From Rhodocyclales bacterium (GTDB lineage: Bacteria; Pseudomonadota; Gammaproteobacteria; Burkholderiales; Rhodocyclaceae), in the NCBI GenBank assembly GCA_016215645.1, contig JACRIX010000027.1, forward strand, positions 1 to 64,000: a DNA stretch of 64,000 bases. Direction: 5' to 3'. Of the stretch, positions 18,606 to 27,808 are shown in pieces; position 1 is the first letter of the stretch, and every line of letters begins with the position of its first letter. The notes under the pieces are model-generated. The model made no database searches. It was not told the DNA's origin and saw nothing but the letters and a program-made list of their open reading frames with translations. A program made the translations under genes and the position numbers.

Positions 18606-20090
18606 ATGGCCTATGAAATGATTGCCGCTGTCGACCTTGGCTCGAACAGCTTCCGACTTCAGGTGGGCCGTATCGTCGGCAACCAGATCTATCCGCTCGA
18701 TGGGCTCAAGGAATCGGTGCGTCTGGCCGCGGGTCTGAGTCCGGACAAGCGTCTCGATGCCGTATCGCAGGAGCGGGGGCTGGAAGCCCTGGCGCGCTTT
18801 GCGGAGCGGCTGCGGGGTTTCGACGCCGGCGCCGTGCGGGCGGTGGCGACCAACACACTGCGCGTGGCAAAAAACGCGTCGGCATTCCTCGAAAAGGCCG
18901 AGTCTGCGCTGGGTTTCCCCATCGAGGTGATTGCCGGTCGCGAGGAAGCGCGCCTCATTTATCTGGGTGTTGCCCATACCCTGGCACGTCCCGAATCCCG
19001 GCAACTAGTAGTCGATATCGGCGGTGGTTCGACTGAATTCATCATCGGGCAGAACATCGATCCGGTGCGTCTCGAATCGCTCTACATGGGCTGCGTCAGT
19101 TTCAGCCTGCGCTTCTTTCCCGAGGGCAGGGTCGACAAGCGCAGCTTCAAGGAAGCCGAGCTTGCGGCACGACGCGAATTGCAGGCCATCGTGCATGAGT
19201 TCCGCGAGGCCGGTTGGGACGAAGCCATTGGCTCCTCCGGCACGGCCAAGGCGCTGGTTGACTTGCTCGAATTGAATGGATGGTCGGACCATGGCCTGAC
19301 TCGCGAGGGCTTGGAGAGGCTGCGTACGGCTTTGCTGGATGCGGGCAGCGCGCCACGCCTCAAGCTGGAAGGGCTGCGTCCCGACCGCGTGCCGGTGTTG
19401 CCGGGTGGCCTTGCCATCATGTCGGCAATATTCAAGGAGTTCGGCCTTGAACGCATGATATTTTCCGAAGGCGCCCTGCGCCTCGGGGTGCTCTATGACC
19501 TCTTGGGGCGGCACCATCACGATGATCTGCGTGAAGCCACGGTGAATCGTTTCATGCAACGCTACGACGTCGATAGGCGGCAGGCAGCGCGCGTTGCCCA
19601 TACGGCCATGGCCTTGCTCAATCAACTGGTTCCCAGCAGTCGTGAAGCCGGCCATCCGGACGCGCAGTTCCTCATATGGGCGGCGCGAATGCACGAGATC
19701 GGCATTTCGGTGGCGCACTCTAGCTACCACAAGCATAGTGCCTACATTCTTGCCAACGCCGACATGCCCGGGTTCTCGAAGCGGGATCAGGCCCGGCTTT
19801 CGCGTCTGGTGCTGGCCCACCGCGGCAAGCTGGAACGCGCGCAACCGTTGCGCGGTGAGGCCGTGGAATGGACCTTGATCTTCTGCCTGCGCATTGCGGT
19901 CCTGCTGCATCGGTCTCGGGACGACAGGCGTCCACCGCCATACGAGGCCGAATTCATGCGCAATGGATTCCAGCTTACCCTTGGTGCCGCAGGGCTCAAT
20001 GTCCTGCCAATGACGGCTGCGGCACTCGATGATGAGGCCTTGCAGTGGTCCGGTATCGGCGGCGAGCTCATGCTCCTGCGCGGCACGTGA
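18606..20090 (+). CDS. ppx: Exopolyphosphatase / Ppx-GppA phosphatase
   Basis: This 494-residue ASKHA-fold phosphatase removes terminal phosphate from polyphosphate and may also hydrolyse pppGpp. N-terminal ATP-fold motif AVDLGSNSFRLQVG is at 8-21, the second phosphate loop DIGGGSTEF near 137-145, and the C-terminal HD-like helical domain near 315-494 (ARMHEIGISVAHSSYHKHS). Length fits the long PPX form. It is divergent from ppk1, supporting exopolyphosphatase as the main role. Confidence 0.93.
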   Translation: MAYEMIAAVDLGSNSFRLQVGRIVGNQIYPLDGLKESVRLAAGLSPDKRLDAVSQERGLEALARFAERLRGFDAGAVRAVATNTLRVAKNASAFLEKAESALGFPIEVIAGREEARLIYLGVAHTLARPESRQLVVDIGGGSTEFIIGQNIDPVRLESLYMGCVSFSLRFFPEGRVDKRSFKEAELAARRELQAIVHEFREAGWDEAIGSSGTAKALVDLLELNGWSDHGLTREGLERLRTALLDAGSAPRLKLEGLRPDRVPVLPGGLAIMSAIFKEFGLERMIFSEGALRLGVLYDLLGRHHHDDLREATVNRFMQRYDVDRRQAARVAHTAMALLNQLVPSSREAGHPDAQFLIWAARMHEIGISVAHSSYHKHSAYILANADMPGFSKRDQARLSRLVLAHRGKLERAQPLRGEAVEWTLIFCLRIAVLLHRSRDDRRPPPYEAEFMRNGFQLTLGAAGLNVLPMTAAALDDEALQWSGIGGELMLLRGT

Positions 20091-20183
20091 AGGCTTGTGG
20101 CCGGCGCCGATGAATGCCCTCCGGTGCTCGCCAGCGCCGGTACAATCGGCCACATCTTCCAATCCAGGCACGATTCACCTGCG

Positions 20184-21302
20184 ATGTCTGTGGCACGTAT
20201 CGAGCTGATCGACCAAAAGGACGGACGCCTGGTTCGCCTCTCGGGGCGCTGGACGCTGGCGACCACGTCCCTGCGCGTCGCCGAACTGGCGGCCGAACTG
20301 GAACGGTCAGCGCAGGGCAACAGTACCTGGGATTGCACTGCGCTTGAAACCATCGACAGCGCCGGGGCGATGCTGCTCTGGCGTGCCTGGGGCAGGGCTT
20401 TCCCGCAGGTTCTGCTGATTCGTCCCGAACACCGCCGTGCCTTCGAGCGCATCGATACCGCCGACCATGAGCCGCGACTGATGCCGCCGCCGCTTTCGCC
20501 ACTGCACGGTGTGATGGTGATCGGCTCCGCCAGTGTCGGCGCGATTCGCCACCTCCTGGATTTCGTTGCTCTGGTGGGGCAGTTCGGGCTCAACCTGGCT
20601 CATGTGTTCCGCTTTCCCGCTGACCTGCCGCAACGCGAGATCTCGGCCAACTTGTACAAGAGCGGAGTCCGTGCCATGCCGGTCACGGCACTGGTAGGTT
20701 TCCTGATCGGTGTGGTGTTGTCCTATCTGTCCGCGCTGCAGCTCAAGCAGTTCGGCGCCGACATCTTTATCGTGAACATCATCGGGCTGGGCCTGGTACG
20801 CGAGCTGGGCCCGGTGTTGGTGGCCGTTCTGGTCGCCGGACGGTCCGGGTCGGCAATGACGGCACAGCTTGGGGTGATGCGTGTCACCGAGGAGATCGAC
20901 GCGCTGGCCACGATGGGTGTGCAACAGGGACTGCGCCTGATTTTTCCCAAGGTGGTGGCGCTGACCATCGCCATGCCGCTGCTGGTGCTGTGGGCGACCT
21001 CGATCGCGCTGGTGGGGGGCATGGTATCGGCGCAGTTGCAGCTCGATATTTCCTACGGCTTCTTTTTCCAGACATTGCCGCGCGTGGTGCCGGCTGCCAA
21101 CCTCTGGATTGGTCTGGCCAAGGGGGCGGTGTTCGGCATGTTCGTCGCGCTGGTGGCCTGCCATTTCGGCTTGAGGGTCAGGCCGAATACCGAGAGTCTG
21201 TCGTCAAACACCACGGCGGCGGTGGTAACGGCCATCACCGTGGTGATCATCCTCGACGCCATCTTTGCAATCGCCACGCGCGGCATCGGTTTGCCGGGAT
21301 AG
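20184..21302 (+). CDS. mlaE: MlaE-family lipid ABC permease with N-terminal STAS domain
   Basis: The 372-residue inner-membrane permease is of the MCE lipid-transport class. Residues about 1-95 form a STAS domain (DCTALETIDSAGAMLL). MlaB, a separate STAS protein in E. coli, is thus built in here. The permease runs from about 115 to 372 and contains the family pattern ELGPVLVAVLVAGRSGSAMT and EEIDALATMG. The ATG at 20184 gives the conserved N-terminus. It is the first gene of a permease-ATPase-MCE-lipoprotein operon and the second MCE system in the window. Confidence 0.92.
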   Translation: MSVARIELIDQKDGRLVRLSGRWTLATTSLRVAELAAELERSAQGNSTWDCTALETIDSAGAMLLWRAWGRAFPQVLLIRPEHRRAFERIDTADHEPRLMPPPLSPLHGVMVIGSASVGAIRHLLDFVALVGQFGLNLAHVFRFPADLPQREISANLYKSGVRAMPVTALVGFLIGVVLSYLSALQLKQFGADIFIVNIIGLGLVRELGPVLVAVLVAGRSGSAMTAQLGVMRVTEEIDALATMGVQQGLRLIFPKVVALTIAMPLLVLWATSIALVGGMVSAQLQLDISYGFFFQTLPRVVPAANLWIGLAKGAVFGMFVALVACHFGLRVRPNTESLSSNTTAAVVTAITVVIILDAIFAIATRGIGLPG

Positions 21303-21355
21303 GGGCTGTTGATGATCATGCAACGCCATCCGCCGGATGCTCATCAACAGCCCCT
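21301..21355 (+). promoter_or_regulatory. Long stem-loop between mlaE and mlaF covering the mlaF start region
   Basis: AGGGGCTGTTGATGA (21301-21315) pairs perfectly with TCATCAACAGCCCCT (21341-21355), and an inner CATCC/GGATG stem adds to it. The left arm holds the only Shine-Dalgarno-like sequence (AGGGG) and the candidate starts TTG 21309, ATG 21312 and ATG 21318. The right arm ends 4 bases before ATG 21360. No T-run follows, so it does not look like a terminator. A role in mRNA processing or in setting mlaF translation is inferred. Confidence 0.6.
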
Positions 21356-22139
21356 TGCCATGAGCACTCCTGTCATCCGCATTCAGGATCTGGCGACTCG
21401 TTTCGGCGAGGTATGGATCCACAACGGACTGAACCTCGAAGTGGCGCGGGGCGAACTGGTATCCCTGGTCGGTGGCTCGGGCAGTGGCAAGACGACCTTG
21501 TTGCGCCAGGTGATCGGGCTGCTGCTGCCGAATCGCGGCAGCATCGAGTTGTTCGGCGAGCCTCTTTTCGGTGGCGGCATCGCGCGGGAGCGGGCGCTTC
21601 GCCAGCGCTTTGGCGTACTGTTTCAGCATGGTGCACTGTTTTCCGCGTTCAACGTCTTCGACAACATCGCTTTTCCGCTGCGCGAACTCAAGCGTTACGA
21701 CGAGGACGCCATTCATGACCTGGTGATGCTCAAGCTGTCCATGGTTGAACTGCTTCCGCGTCACGGCCGGTTGATGCCTGCGGAGCTGTCCGGCGGGATG
21801 GTAAAGCGTGTCGCCCTGGCCCGCGCGCTGGCACTGGAGCCGGAACTGCTGCTGCTCGATGAACCCACCGCGGGGCTGGATCCGGATCGGTCTGACAGCT
21901 TTGTGCGCCTGATCCGCATGCTCTCGGAGGAACTGGGCCTGACGGTGATGCTGGTTACCCACGATCTCGATACCCTGGCGGAACTGTCGACGCGGGTTGC
22001 CGTGCTGGCGGAGCAGCACATCCTCGCCTATGGCAGCACCGACGAGATCATGCACATCGACCATCCATTCATTCGCAACTTTTTCCTTTCCGAGCGCAGC
22101 GTGCGTGCCCTGCAGCATTCCGGGCACGTACCTGTCTAG
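21312..22139 (+). CDS. mlaF: MlaF-family ABC ATPase
   Basis: The ATPase powers lipid movement with MlaE. Numbered from ATG 21360, Walker A GGSGSGKTT is at 38-46 (K44), the signature is ELSGGMVKRVALARAL, and Walker B is LLLLDEPTAGLDP. The start is uncertain. ATG 21312 has AGGGG six bases upstream but adds 16 residues encoded by the hairpin. ATG 21360 gives the family-like N-terminus MSTPVIRIQDL but has no Shine-Dalgarno sequence. The mlaD gene begins 12 bp after the stop. Confidence 0.92.
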   Translation: MIMQRHPPDAHQQPLAMSTPVIRIQDLATRFGEVWIHNGLNLEVARGELVSLVGGSGSGKTTLLRQVIGLLLPNRGSIELFGEPLFGGGIARERALRQRFGVLFQHGALFSAFNVFDNIAFPLRELKRYDEDAIHDLVMLKLSMVELLPRHGRLMPAELSGGMVKRVALARALALEPELLLLDEPTAGLDPDRSDSFVRLIRMLSEELGLTVMLVTHDLDTLAELSTRVAVLAEQHILAYGSTDEIMHIDHPFIRNFFLSERSVRALQHSGHVPV

Positions 22140-22151
22140 ACCGAGGCATTC

Positions 22152-23099
22152 ATGGAAAATCGAGCACATGCGCTGGCCGCCGGCATCTTCACGATACTGC
22201 TGGGTGTGGGGGCGGCGATCGCGATCTGGTGGCTGGGGCAATCCGACGATTCGACCACCCGCTATGTACTGGAGACCCGCCGCAACGTCACCGGCCTCAA
22301 CGTACAGGCACAGGTGCGCTATCGCGGCATTCGTGCCGGCAAGGTGCGGACCATCGAGCCCGACCGGGATGATCCGCGGGTGATCCTGGTGACGGTCGAG
22401 ATTGATAGTCGCTTCAAGCTGACTCGCGGCAGTACCGCGCAGCTTGGCTACCAGGGGGTGACCGGACTGGCCTATGTCCTGATCGAGGACGATGGCAGCT
22501 CGGGCGACATGCTGACCGGCAAGGACGGCGAGCCCGCGCGTATTGCGATGAAACCTACCCTGTTCGACACCCTGGGCGAACGGGCGGGCGACATCGTCAG
22601 CCAGATCAGCGCCGTGACGATCCGCCTCGGCAAACTTCTTGATGACAAGAATATGCAAAATCTGGCGCGCACCATGGACAATCTGGCCACGGCGTCGGAG
22701 GGCTTGCGCGAAATGCCCGTGATACTGGCCTCGGTCAAGGAGGCCCTTTCCGACAAGAACATGCGCAGCCTGCGGCAGATTCTTGGTCATGTCGAAGCAA
22801 CAGCGGGAGAGGCCGCGCCGCTTGCGCTTGAAATGCGTGAGCTGGTCAAGTCCATGAGCACGCTGGCGCGTCGCTTCGATAAGGTGGCCGGCAGCGCCGG
22901 CGATGAGCTGACCGCGAACACCCTGCCGCGGGCGAATGCGCTACTCGACGAGCTTTCCGTCAGTTCCCGGCAGCTATCGCGGATCCTCGATGGCCTGGAA
23001 CGCAATCCGCAGATGCTGCTTCTGGGGCGCGACGCGAACTTGCCGGGGCCGGGCGAGGCGGGCTTTGTGGCGCCGGCGAATTCGGGAGGAACAAAATGA
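22152..23099 (+). CDS. mlaD: MlaD-family MCE protein
   Basis: The 315-residue periplasmic substrate-binding subunit is anchored by one helix (about 8-27) and has one MCE domain (about 37-115, including GLNVQAQVRYRGIRAGKV). A long helical region follows (about 150-290), longer than in E. coli MlaD. It ends in a low-complexity tail. Such long-tailed single-MCE proteins resemble LetB/Mce-like shuttles with extended coils. Its stop overlaps the lipoprotein gene (ATGA). Confidence 0.9.
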   Translation: MENRAHALAAGIFTILLGVGAAIAIWWLGQSDDSTTRYVLETRRNVTGLNVQAQVRYRGIRAGKVRTIEPDRDDPRVILVTVEIDSRFKLTRGSTAQLGYQGVTGLAYVLIEDDGSSGDMLTGKDGEPARIAMKPTLFDTLGERAGDIVSQISAVTIRLGKLLDDKNMQNLARTMDNLATASEGLREMPVILASVKEALSDKNMRSLRQILGHVEATAGEAAPLALEMRELVKSMSTLARRFDKVAGSAGDELTANTLPRANALLDELSVSSRQLSRILDGLERNPQMLLLGRDANLPGPGEAGFVAPANSGGTK

Positions 23100-23695
23100 A
23101 CACGCGCTTGCTGGCACTATTGGCCACCCTGCTGTTATCGGCGTGCGCTGGCGGACTGCGAATGGCGGAGCCGATGCGCTATGACCTCGGTGCCCCGGGC
23201 GGCAGCACCCTCTCCTGGCACCTGCCACTTGGTGCGATGGATGTTGAGGCAGTGTCCTGGCTGTCGACGAGCGCCATGCACTATCGCCTGATATACGCCG
23301 AGCCCTTGCGTCGCCAGTCCTTCACGGAAAGCCGTTGGGCCGCGCCGCCGGCGGAGCTCCTGGAAGGCTTCCTCAAGCGTCGTCAGGCCGGAGCCGGGAC
23401 GGTCGGCTCCGGCTGCCGCCTGCAACTGGTGCTCGACGAATTCGAGCAGCGTTTCGATGATGCGCAAGCCAGTCACATGCTGCTCGAGCTGCGCGCAATC
23501 GTGTTGCCTGTACGTGGCAGCGATATGCTGGCGAGGCGAGCCTTTCGCATCAAGAAGCCGGCAACGTCGGCCGACGCGCGTGGCGGCGTCGCGGCAGCGC
23601 ATGAAGCCGCAAATGCGCTGACCGAGGAACTCGCCGCCTGGACCAATGATTTGGCGCGCGACAGGCCGGCGCTTGTCGAGCGATGCCGTCTCTGA
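23096..23695 (+). CDS. ABC-type transport auxiliary lipoprotein (PqiC-like)
   Basis: This 199-residue lipoprotein has lipobox LSAC, acylated at C17. The body fits the auxiliary lipoprotein family partnered with MCE operons (MRYDLGAP..., then a VEAVSWLSTSAMHYRLIYAEP strand, and a C-terminal helix). It would anchor the outer-membrane end of the MlaD-type shuttle. The match is weaker than for the PqiC homologue at 5708-6310; operon position is the main support. No mlaC gene is present in the cluster, so this lipoprotein may replace MlaC/MlaA functions. Confidence 0.75.
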   Translation: MNTRLLALLATLLLSACAGGLRMAEPMRYDLGAPGGSTLSWHLPLGAMDVEAVSWLSTSAMHYRLIYAEPLRRQSFTESRWAAPPAELLEGFLKRRQAGAGTVGSGCRLQLVLDEFEQRFDDAQASHMLLELRAIVLPVRGSDMLARRAFRIKKPATSADARGGVAAAHEAANALTEELAAWTNDLARDRPALVERCRL

Positions 23696-23721
23696 ATAAC
23701 AACACGTCGAGAGAGAACCCC

Positions 23722-25359
23722 ATGAGCAATCCCTACGCCACCGGGCTGGACAAGAACCCCGCCAATTATGTGCCGCTGACGCCGCTGACCTTCATCGAAC
23801 GCTCGGCCTATATCTATCCCGATCACCTTGCCACCATCCACGGCACACGACGCTATACCTGGCGGCAGGAGTACGATCGGGCACGGCGCCTGGCCTCGGC
23901 GCTCACCGCCCTGGGAGTCGGCGCTGGCGATACGGTGGCGGCGATGCTGAACAATACGCCGGAGATGTTCGAGTGCCATTTCGGCGTGCCCATGACCGGT
24001 GCCGTATTGAATACGCTCAACACGCGGCTGGATTCGGAATCGATCGCCTTCATGCTCAATCACGGCGAGGCGAGAGTGCTGATCACCGACCGTGAATACT
24101 CGCCGACGGTGAAGAAGGCTCTCGCCGATCTCGGCCGCGAGATCGTCGTCATCGATGTCGATGATCCCGAGTACAGCGGTCCCGGTGAGCGCCTGGGCAA
24201 GTTCGAGTATGAGGCATTCATCGCTGGCGGCCGCCCGGATTACGCCTGGAAGACGCCCGGCGACGAATGGGATGCCATTTCGCTCAACTACACCTCGGGC
24301 ACCACGGGTAATCCCAAGGGCGTGGTGTATCACCACCGCGGCGCCTACCTGAATGCGCTGTCGAACATCATCTCCTGGGGCATGCCACCGCAGGCGACCT
24401 ACCTGTGGACCCTGCCGATGTTCCACTGCAACGGCTGGTGCTTTCCCTGGACCGTGGCGGCCAATTCCGGCACCAATGTCTGCCTGCGGCGCGTCGATCC
24501 CAAGCTGATCCTCGATGCCATCCGCGAGCACAAGGTCAGCCACTATTGCGGCGCACCGATCGTGCATTCGATGCTGGTCAGCGCACCGGCGGCCTGGCGC
24601 GAGGGCATCCACCACAAGGTCTCGGCGCTGGTCGCCGCCGCGCCGCCACCGGCGGCCGTGATCGAGGGCATGAACAAGATCGGCTTCAACATCACCCATG
24701 TCTATGGCCTGACCGAAACCTATGGCCCGGCCTCGGTCTGCGCCAAGCACGAGGCCTGGCTGGATCTGCCGCTCGACGAGCAGGTGCGCCTCAACGGTCG
24801 GCAGGGCGTGCGTTACCACTGCCAGGAGGGCATTTCGGTGATGGATCCGGAGACCATGCAACCGGTGCCCCGGGATGACCAGACCATGGGCGAGATCATG
24901 TTCCGCGGCAACATCGTGATGAAGGGCTACCTGAAGAACCCGAAGGCGACCGAGGAGGCCTTTCGCGGCGGCTGGTATCACACCGGCGACCTGGCGGTGA
25001 TGCAGCCTGACGGCTACGTCAAGATCAAGGATCGCAGCAAGGACGTGATCATCTCCGGCGGCGAGAACATTTCGTCGATCGAAGTCGAGGACACGCTCTA
25101 CCGCCATCCCGCCGTGATGGGGGCCGCCGTGGTGGCCACGCCCGACCCGAAATGGGGCGAGGTGCCCTGCGCCTTCATCGAGCTGCGCGAGGGCGCGACG
25201 GTGACGGCCGACGAACTCACCGAGTTTTGCCGTGAGCGCATGGCGCGCTTCAAGGTACCAAAGCGTTTCATCTTCGAGCCCCTGCCCAAGACCTCGACCG
25301 GCAAGATCCAGAAATTCGTCTTGCGCCAGAAGGCCAAATCCACCGCGGCCATCGAGTAG
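23722..25359 (+). CDS. Fatty-acyl/acyl-CoA ligase (AMP-binding family)
   Basis: This 545-residue enzyme activates a carboxylic acid to acyl-AMP and then acyl-CoA. P-loop YTSGTTGNPKGV is near 190-201, GLTETYGP near 330, the hinge region YHTGDLAVMQPDGYVKIKDR near 420-440, and catalytic Lys in PKTSTGKIQKF near 525. It is close in pattern to medium/long-chain acyl-CoA ligases of the AlkK/DmdB kind. The ATG at 23722 has GAGAGA upstream. The gene lies 27 bp after the Mla lipoprotein gene and 3 bp before the acylase. Substrate is unknown. Confidence 0.9.
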   Translation: MSNPYATGLDKNPANYVPLTPLTFIERSAYIYPDHLATIHGTRRYTWRQEYDRARRLASALTALGVGAGDTVAAMLNNTPEMFECHFGVPMTGAVLNTLNTRLDSESIAFMLNHGEARVLITDREYSPTVKKALADLGREIVVIDVDDPEYSGPGERLGKFEYEAFIAGGRPDYAWKTPGDEWDAISLNYTSGTTGNPKGVVYHHRGAYLNALSNIISWGMPPQATYLWTLPMFHCNGWCFPWTVAANSGTNVCLRRVDPKLILDAIREHKVSHYCGAPIVHSMLVSAPAAWREGIHHKVSALVAAAPPPAAVIEGMNKIGFNITHVYGLTETYGPASVCAKHEAWLDLPLDEQVRLNGRQGVRYHCQEGISVMDPETMQPVPRDDQTMGEIMFRGNIVMKGYLKNPKATEEAFRGGWYHTGDLAVMQPDGYVKIKDRSKDVIISGGENISSIEVEDTLYRHPAVMGAAVVATPDPKWGEVPCAFIELREGATVTADELTEFCRERMARFKVPKRFIFEPLPKTSTGKIQKFVLRQKAKSTAAIE

Positions 25360-25362
25360 CCG

Positions 25363-27777
25363 ATGCGTTTGCTGCGGCGCCTTGCGGTTGCGGTGTTGCT
25401 GGCGCTTGTTGGCGTTGCGGCCGGCGTGCTGCTGTGGTGGCAGTGCGTGCTGCCGATCGATGAAGGGCATCTGGACGTCGAGGGCCTTGCCGGCGAGCTG
25501 CTCATCGTTCGCGACGACGATGGCATCCCGAGCATACGCGGTGCCAATCGCGATGCCCTGTGGTTCGGTCTGGGCTTCGTGCACGCCCAGGATCGGCTGT
25601 GGCAACTGGAGACCCATCGCCGCATTGGTTCAGGCCGTCTGGCGGAAGCCTTCGGCCCGGGGGCCCTCGACAACGACACCTTCCTGCGCACCCTCGGAGT
25701 GCGCCGTGCGGCAGCGGCGCAGTGGCAACAGATGCAGGGTGATGCACGCGCGGCGGTGCTGGCCTACACCGCTGGCATCAATGCCTACCTGTCCGGGCAT
25801 CTGCGTGCGCGTCCGCCGGAGTTTCTGCTCCTTGGTTTGCAGCCGGAGCCCTGGACCCCGGTAGACAGTCTGGCCTGGGGCATCATGATGGCCTGGGATC
25901 TCGGCGGCAACTGGAGCAACGAACTTCTGCGCATGCGCCTGGCGCGGACACTCTCCGTCGCGCGAATCAACGAATTGCTGCCGCCGTATCCCGGCGAAAA
26001 GCCGCTGCCGGTGCGAGATTTCGCCGCCATGTATCGCGACCTGAAGGTGGATGGCGCACTTGGCCAGCGCGCCTTGCTGGATGCGCCGGAATCCGGCCTT
26101 GAGGGCGTCGGATCCAACAACTGGGTGGTGGCCGGATCGCATACCGTGTCCGGCAAGCCCCTGTTGGCCAACGACCCGCATCTCAAGCTGACCGCACCGG
26201 CCCTGTGGTATTTCGCCCGGCTGGAAGCACCGGGATTCAAACTTGCCGGAGCCACCATGCCGGGCTTGCCGGCCGTGGTGCTGGGGCAAAACCAGCACAT
26301 CGCCTGGGGCTTCACCAACACCGGGCCGGATGTACAGGACGTGTACCTCGAACAGATCGACCCGGATGATCCCGCGCGCTATCGCACGCCCGATGGCTGG
26401 GCTGATTTCGAGTCATTTCAGGAAACCATACGCGTCAGGGGGCAGGACGACGTGACGTTAACGGCGCGGGCGACGCGTCATGGGCCAGTGATTTCGGATG
26501 CGGGAAATGCCGCGACAGCCGGGTTGATTGCAACGGACAAGGCACCGGCCTACGCCTTGGCATTGCGCTGGACGGCCCTGGATGCGGACGGCTCCAGCCT
26601 CGAGGCCGGCATCGGCATCAATGGCGCACGATCGGTAAATGAATTCATCGCCGTCGCCGAAGGCTACAAGTCGCCGATGCAGAGCATGGTGGTAGCCGAT
26701 GTTGCCGGCAACATCGGTTTCATTGCCGCCGGCCGCGTCCCGCTGCGCGGAAAGGATAACGACTTGCATGGTCAGGTGCCGGCGCCCGGGTGGGATGCTC
26801 GCTACGACTGGATCGGCTATCTCGATCCGCGGCGCACGCCACGCGAAATCAACCCGGAACGCGGATGGATTGCCACGGCCAACCAGCGGATTCATGGTTC
26901 CGACTATGCCCATTACCTCACCAGCGAATGGGCCTTGCCTTACCGCCAGCAGCGCATCGAGGGCCTGCTCGGGGCACGGGCCAAGCACGACAAGCAAAGC
27001 GCGCGCGAAATCCAGTCCGACGTCCTGTCGCTGGCGGCGCAGCGCCTGCTGCCAACCTTGCGCCAGGCCCGTCCGGCGCATGCCCTGGGTGCCGAGGCAA
27101 TGCAGCGGCTCGTCGGCTTCGATGGCCAGATGCGAGCTGGCGATGCCGCGCCGATGATTTTCGCCGCGTGGACGCGCGAGCTGACCCGGGCGATGTTTGC
27201 CGACGAGATGGGCGGCGACGATGCCTATTTGCGACATGTCGGTCGCAGCGATTTCCGGGCGGCGCTGGAGGGCGTGTTGACGCGCAATGACGCCTGGTGG
27301 TGCGATGACAAGAGCACGCCGGTGGTTGAGCCCTGTGCCCTGATGATTGACCGGTCGCTTGATCGGGCGCTTGATGAACTGCAATCCCGCCTTGGCGCGG
27401 ACATGGCGCGATGGCAGTGGGGCCGTCTGCATCAGGCGCGCTCCGAGCACCGTCCATTTTCCCGGGTCAAGGCGCTGGCGCCGCTGTTCGAGCTGCGTGT
27501 TCCTACCGGCGGCGATAACTACACCGTGAATGTGGCGCGCTACCCTCTCAAGGGAGATGAGCCGTATCTGAATGAACATGCCGCCAGCCTGCGGGCAATC
27601 TACGATCTGGGCGAGCCCAAAAATTCCGCCGTGATGCATTCCAGTGGGCAGTCAGGACTGGTCCTGGCACCCGGATATCGCCGCTTTGTTGAACCCTGGC
27701 AAGCCACGCGCGACTTGCGGCTGTGGCGGGACGGGAGTCGCAAACTGGTTCTCCGGGGCAGGCCTGCGGCACAATGA
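25363..27777 (+). CDS. Penicillin-acylase-family amidase (Ntn hydrolase)
   Basis: The 804-residue precursor has an N-terminal signal anchor (about 6-26), an alpha chain to G250, then the autocatalytic cleavage point with new N-terminal nucleophile S251 in GVGSNNWVV, and a beta chain with HLKLTAPALWYFARLEAPG and GFTNTGPDVQDVYLEQ. These match the S45 family, which covers beta-lactam acylases and acyl-homoserine-lactone acylases. It would act in the periplasm on an N-acyl amide. Location directly after an acyl-CoA ligase suggests that the released fatty acid is activated next (inference). Confidence 0.9.
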   Translation: MRLLRRLAVAVLLALVGVAAGVLLWWQCVLPIDEGHLDVEGLAGELLIVRDDDGIPSIRGANRDALWFGLGFVHAQDRLWQLETHRRIGSGRLAEAFGPGALDNDTFLRTLGVRRAAAAQWQQMQGDARAAVLAYTAGINAYLSGHLRARPPEFLLLGLQPEPWTPVDSLAWGIMMAWDLGGNWSNELLRMRLARTLSVARINELLPPYPGEKPLPVRDFAAMYRDLKVDGALGQRALLDAPESGLEGVGSNNWVVAGSHTVSGKPLLANDPHLKLTAPALWYFARLEAPGFKLAGATMPGLPAVVLGQNQHIAWGFTNTGPDVQDVYLEQIDPDDPARYRTPDGWADFESFQETIRVRGQDDVTLTARATRHGPVISDAGNAATAGLIATDKAPAYALALRWTALDADGSSLEAGIGINGARSVNEFIAVAEGYKSPMQSMVVADVAGNIGFIAAGRVPLRGKDNDLHGQVPAPGWDARYDWIGYLDPRRTPREINPERGWIATANQRIHGSDYAHYLTSEWALPYRQQRIEGLLGARAKHDKQSAREIQSDVLSLAAQRLLPTLRQARPAHALGAEAMQRLVGFDGQMRAGDAAPMIFAAWTRELTRAMFADEMGGDDAYLRHVGRSDFRAALEGVLTRNDAWWCDDKSTPVVEPCALMIDRSLDRALDELQSRLGADMARWQWGRLHQARSEHRPFSRVKALAPLFELRVPTGGDNYTVNVARYPLKGDEPYLNEHAASLRAIYDLGEPKNSAVMHSSGQSGLVLAPGYRRFVEPWQATRDLRLWRDGSRKLVLRGRPAAQ

Positions 27778-27808
27778 GCGCACACATCACCATCACGAGG
27801 AATCGGTC

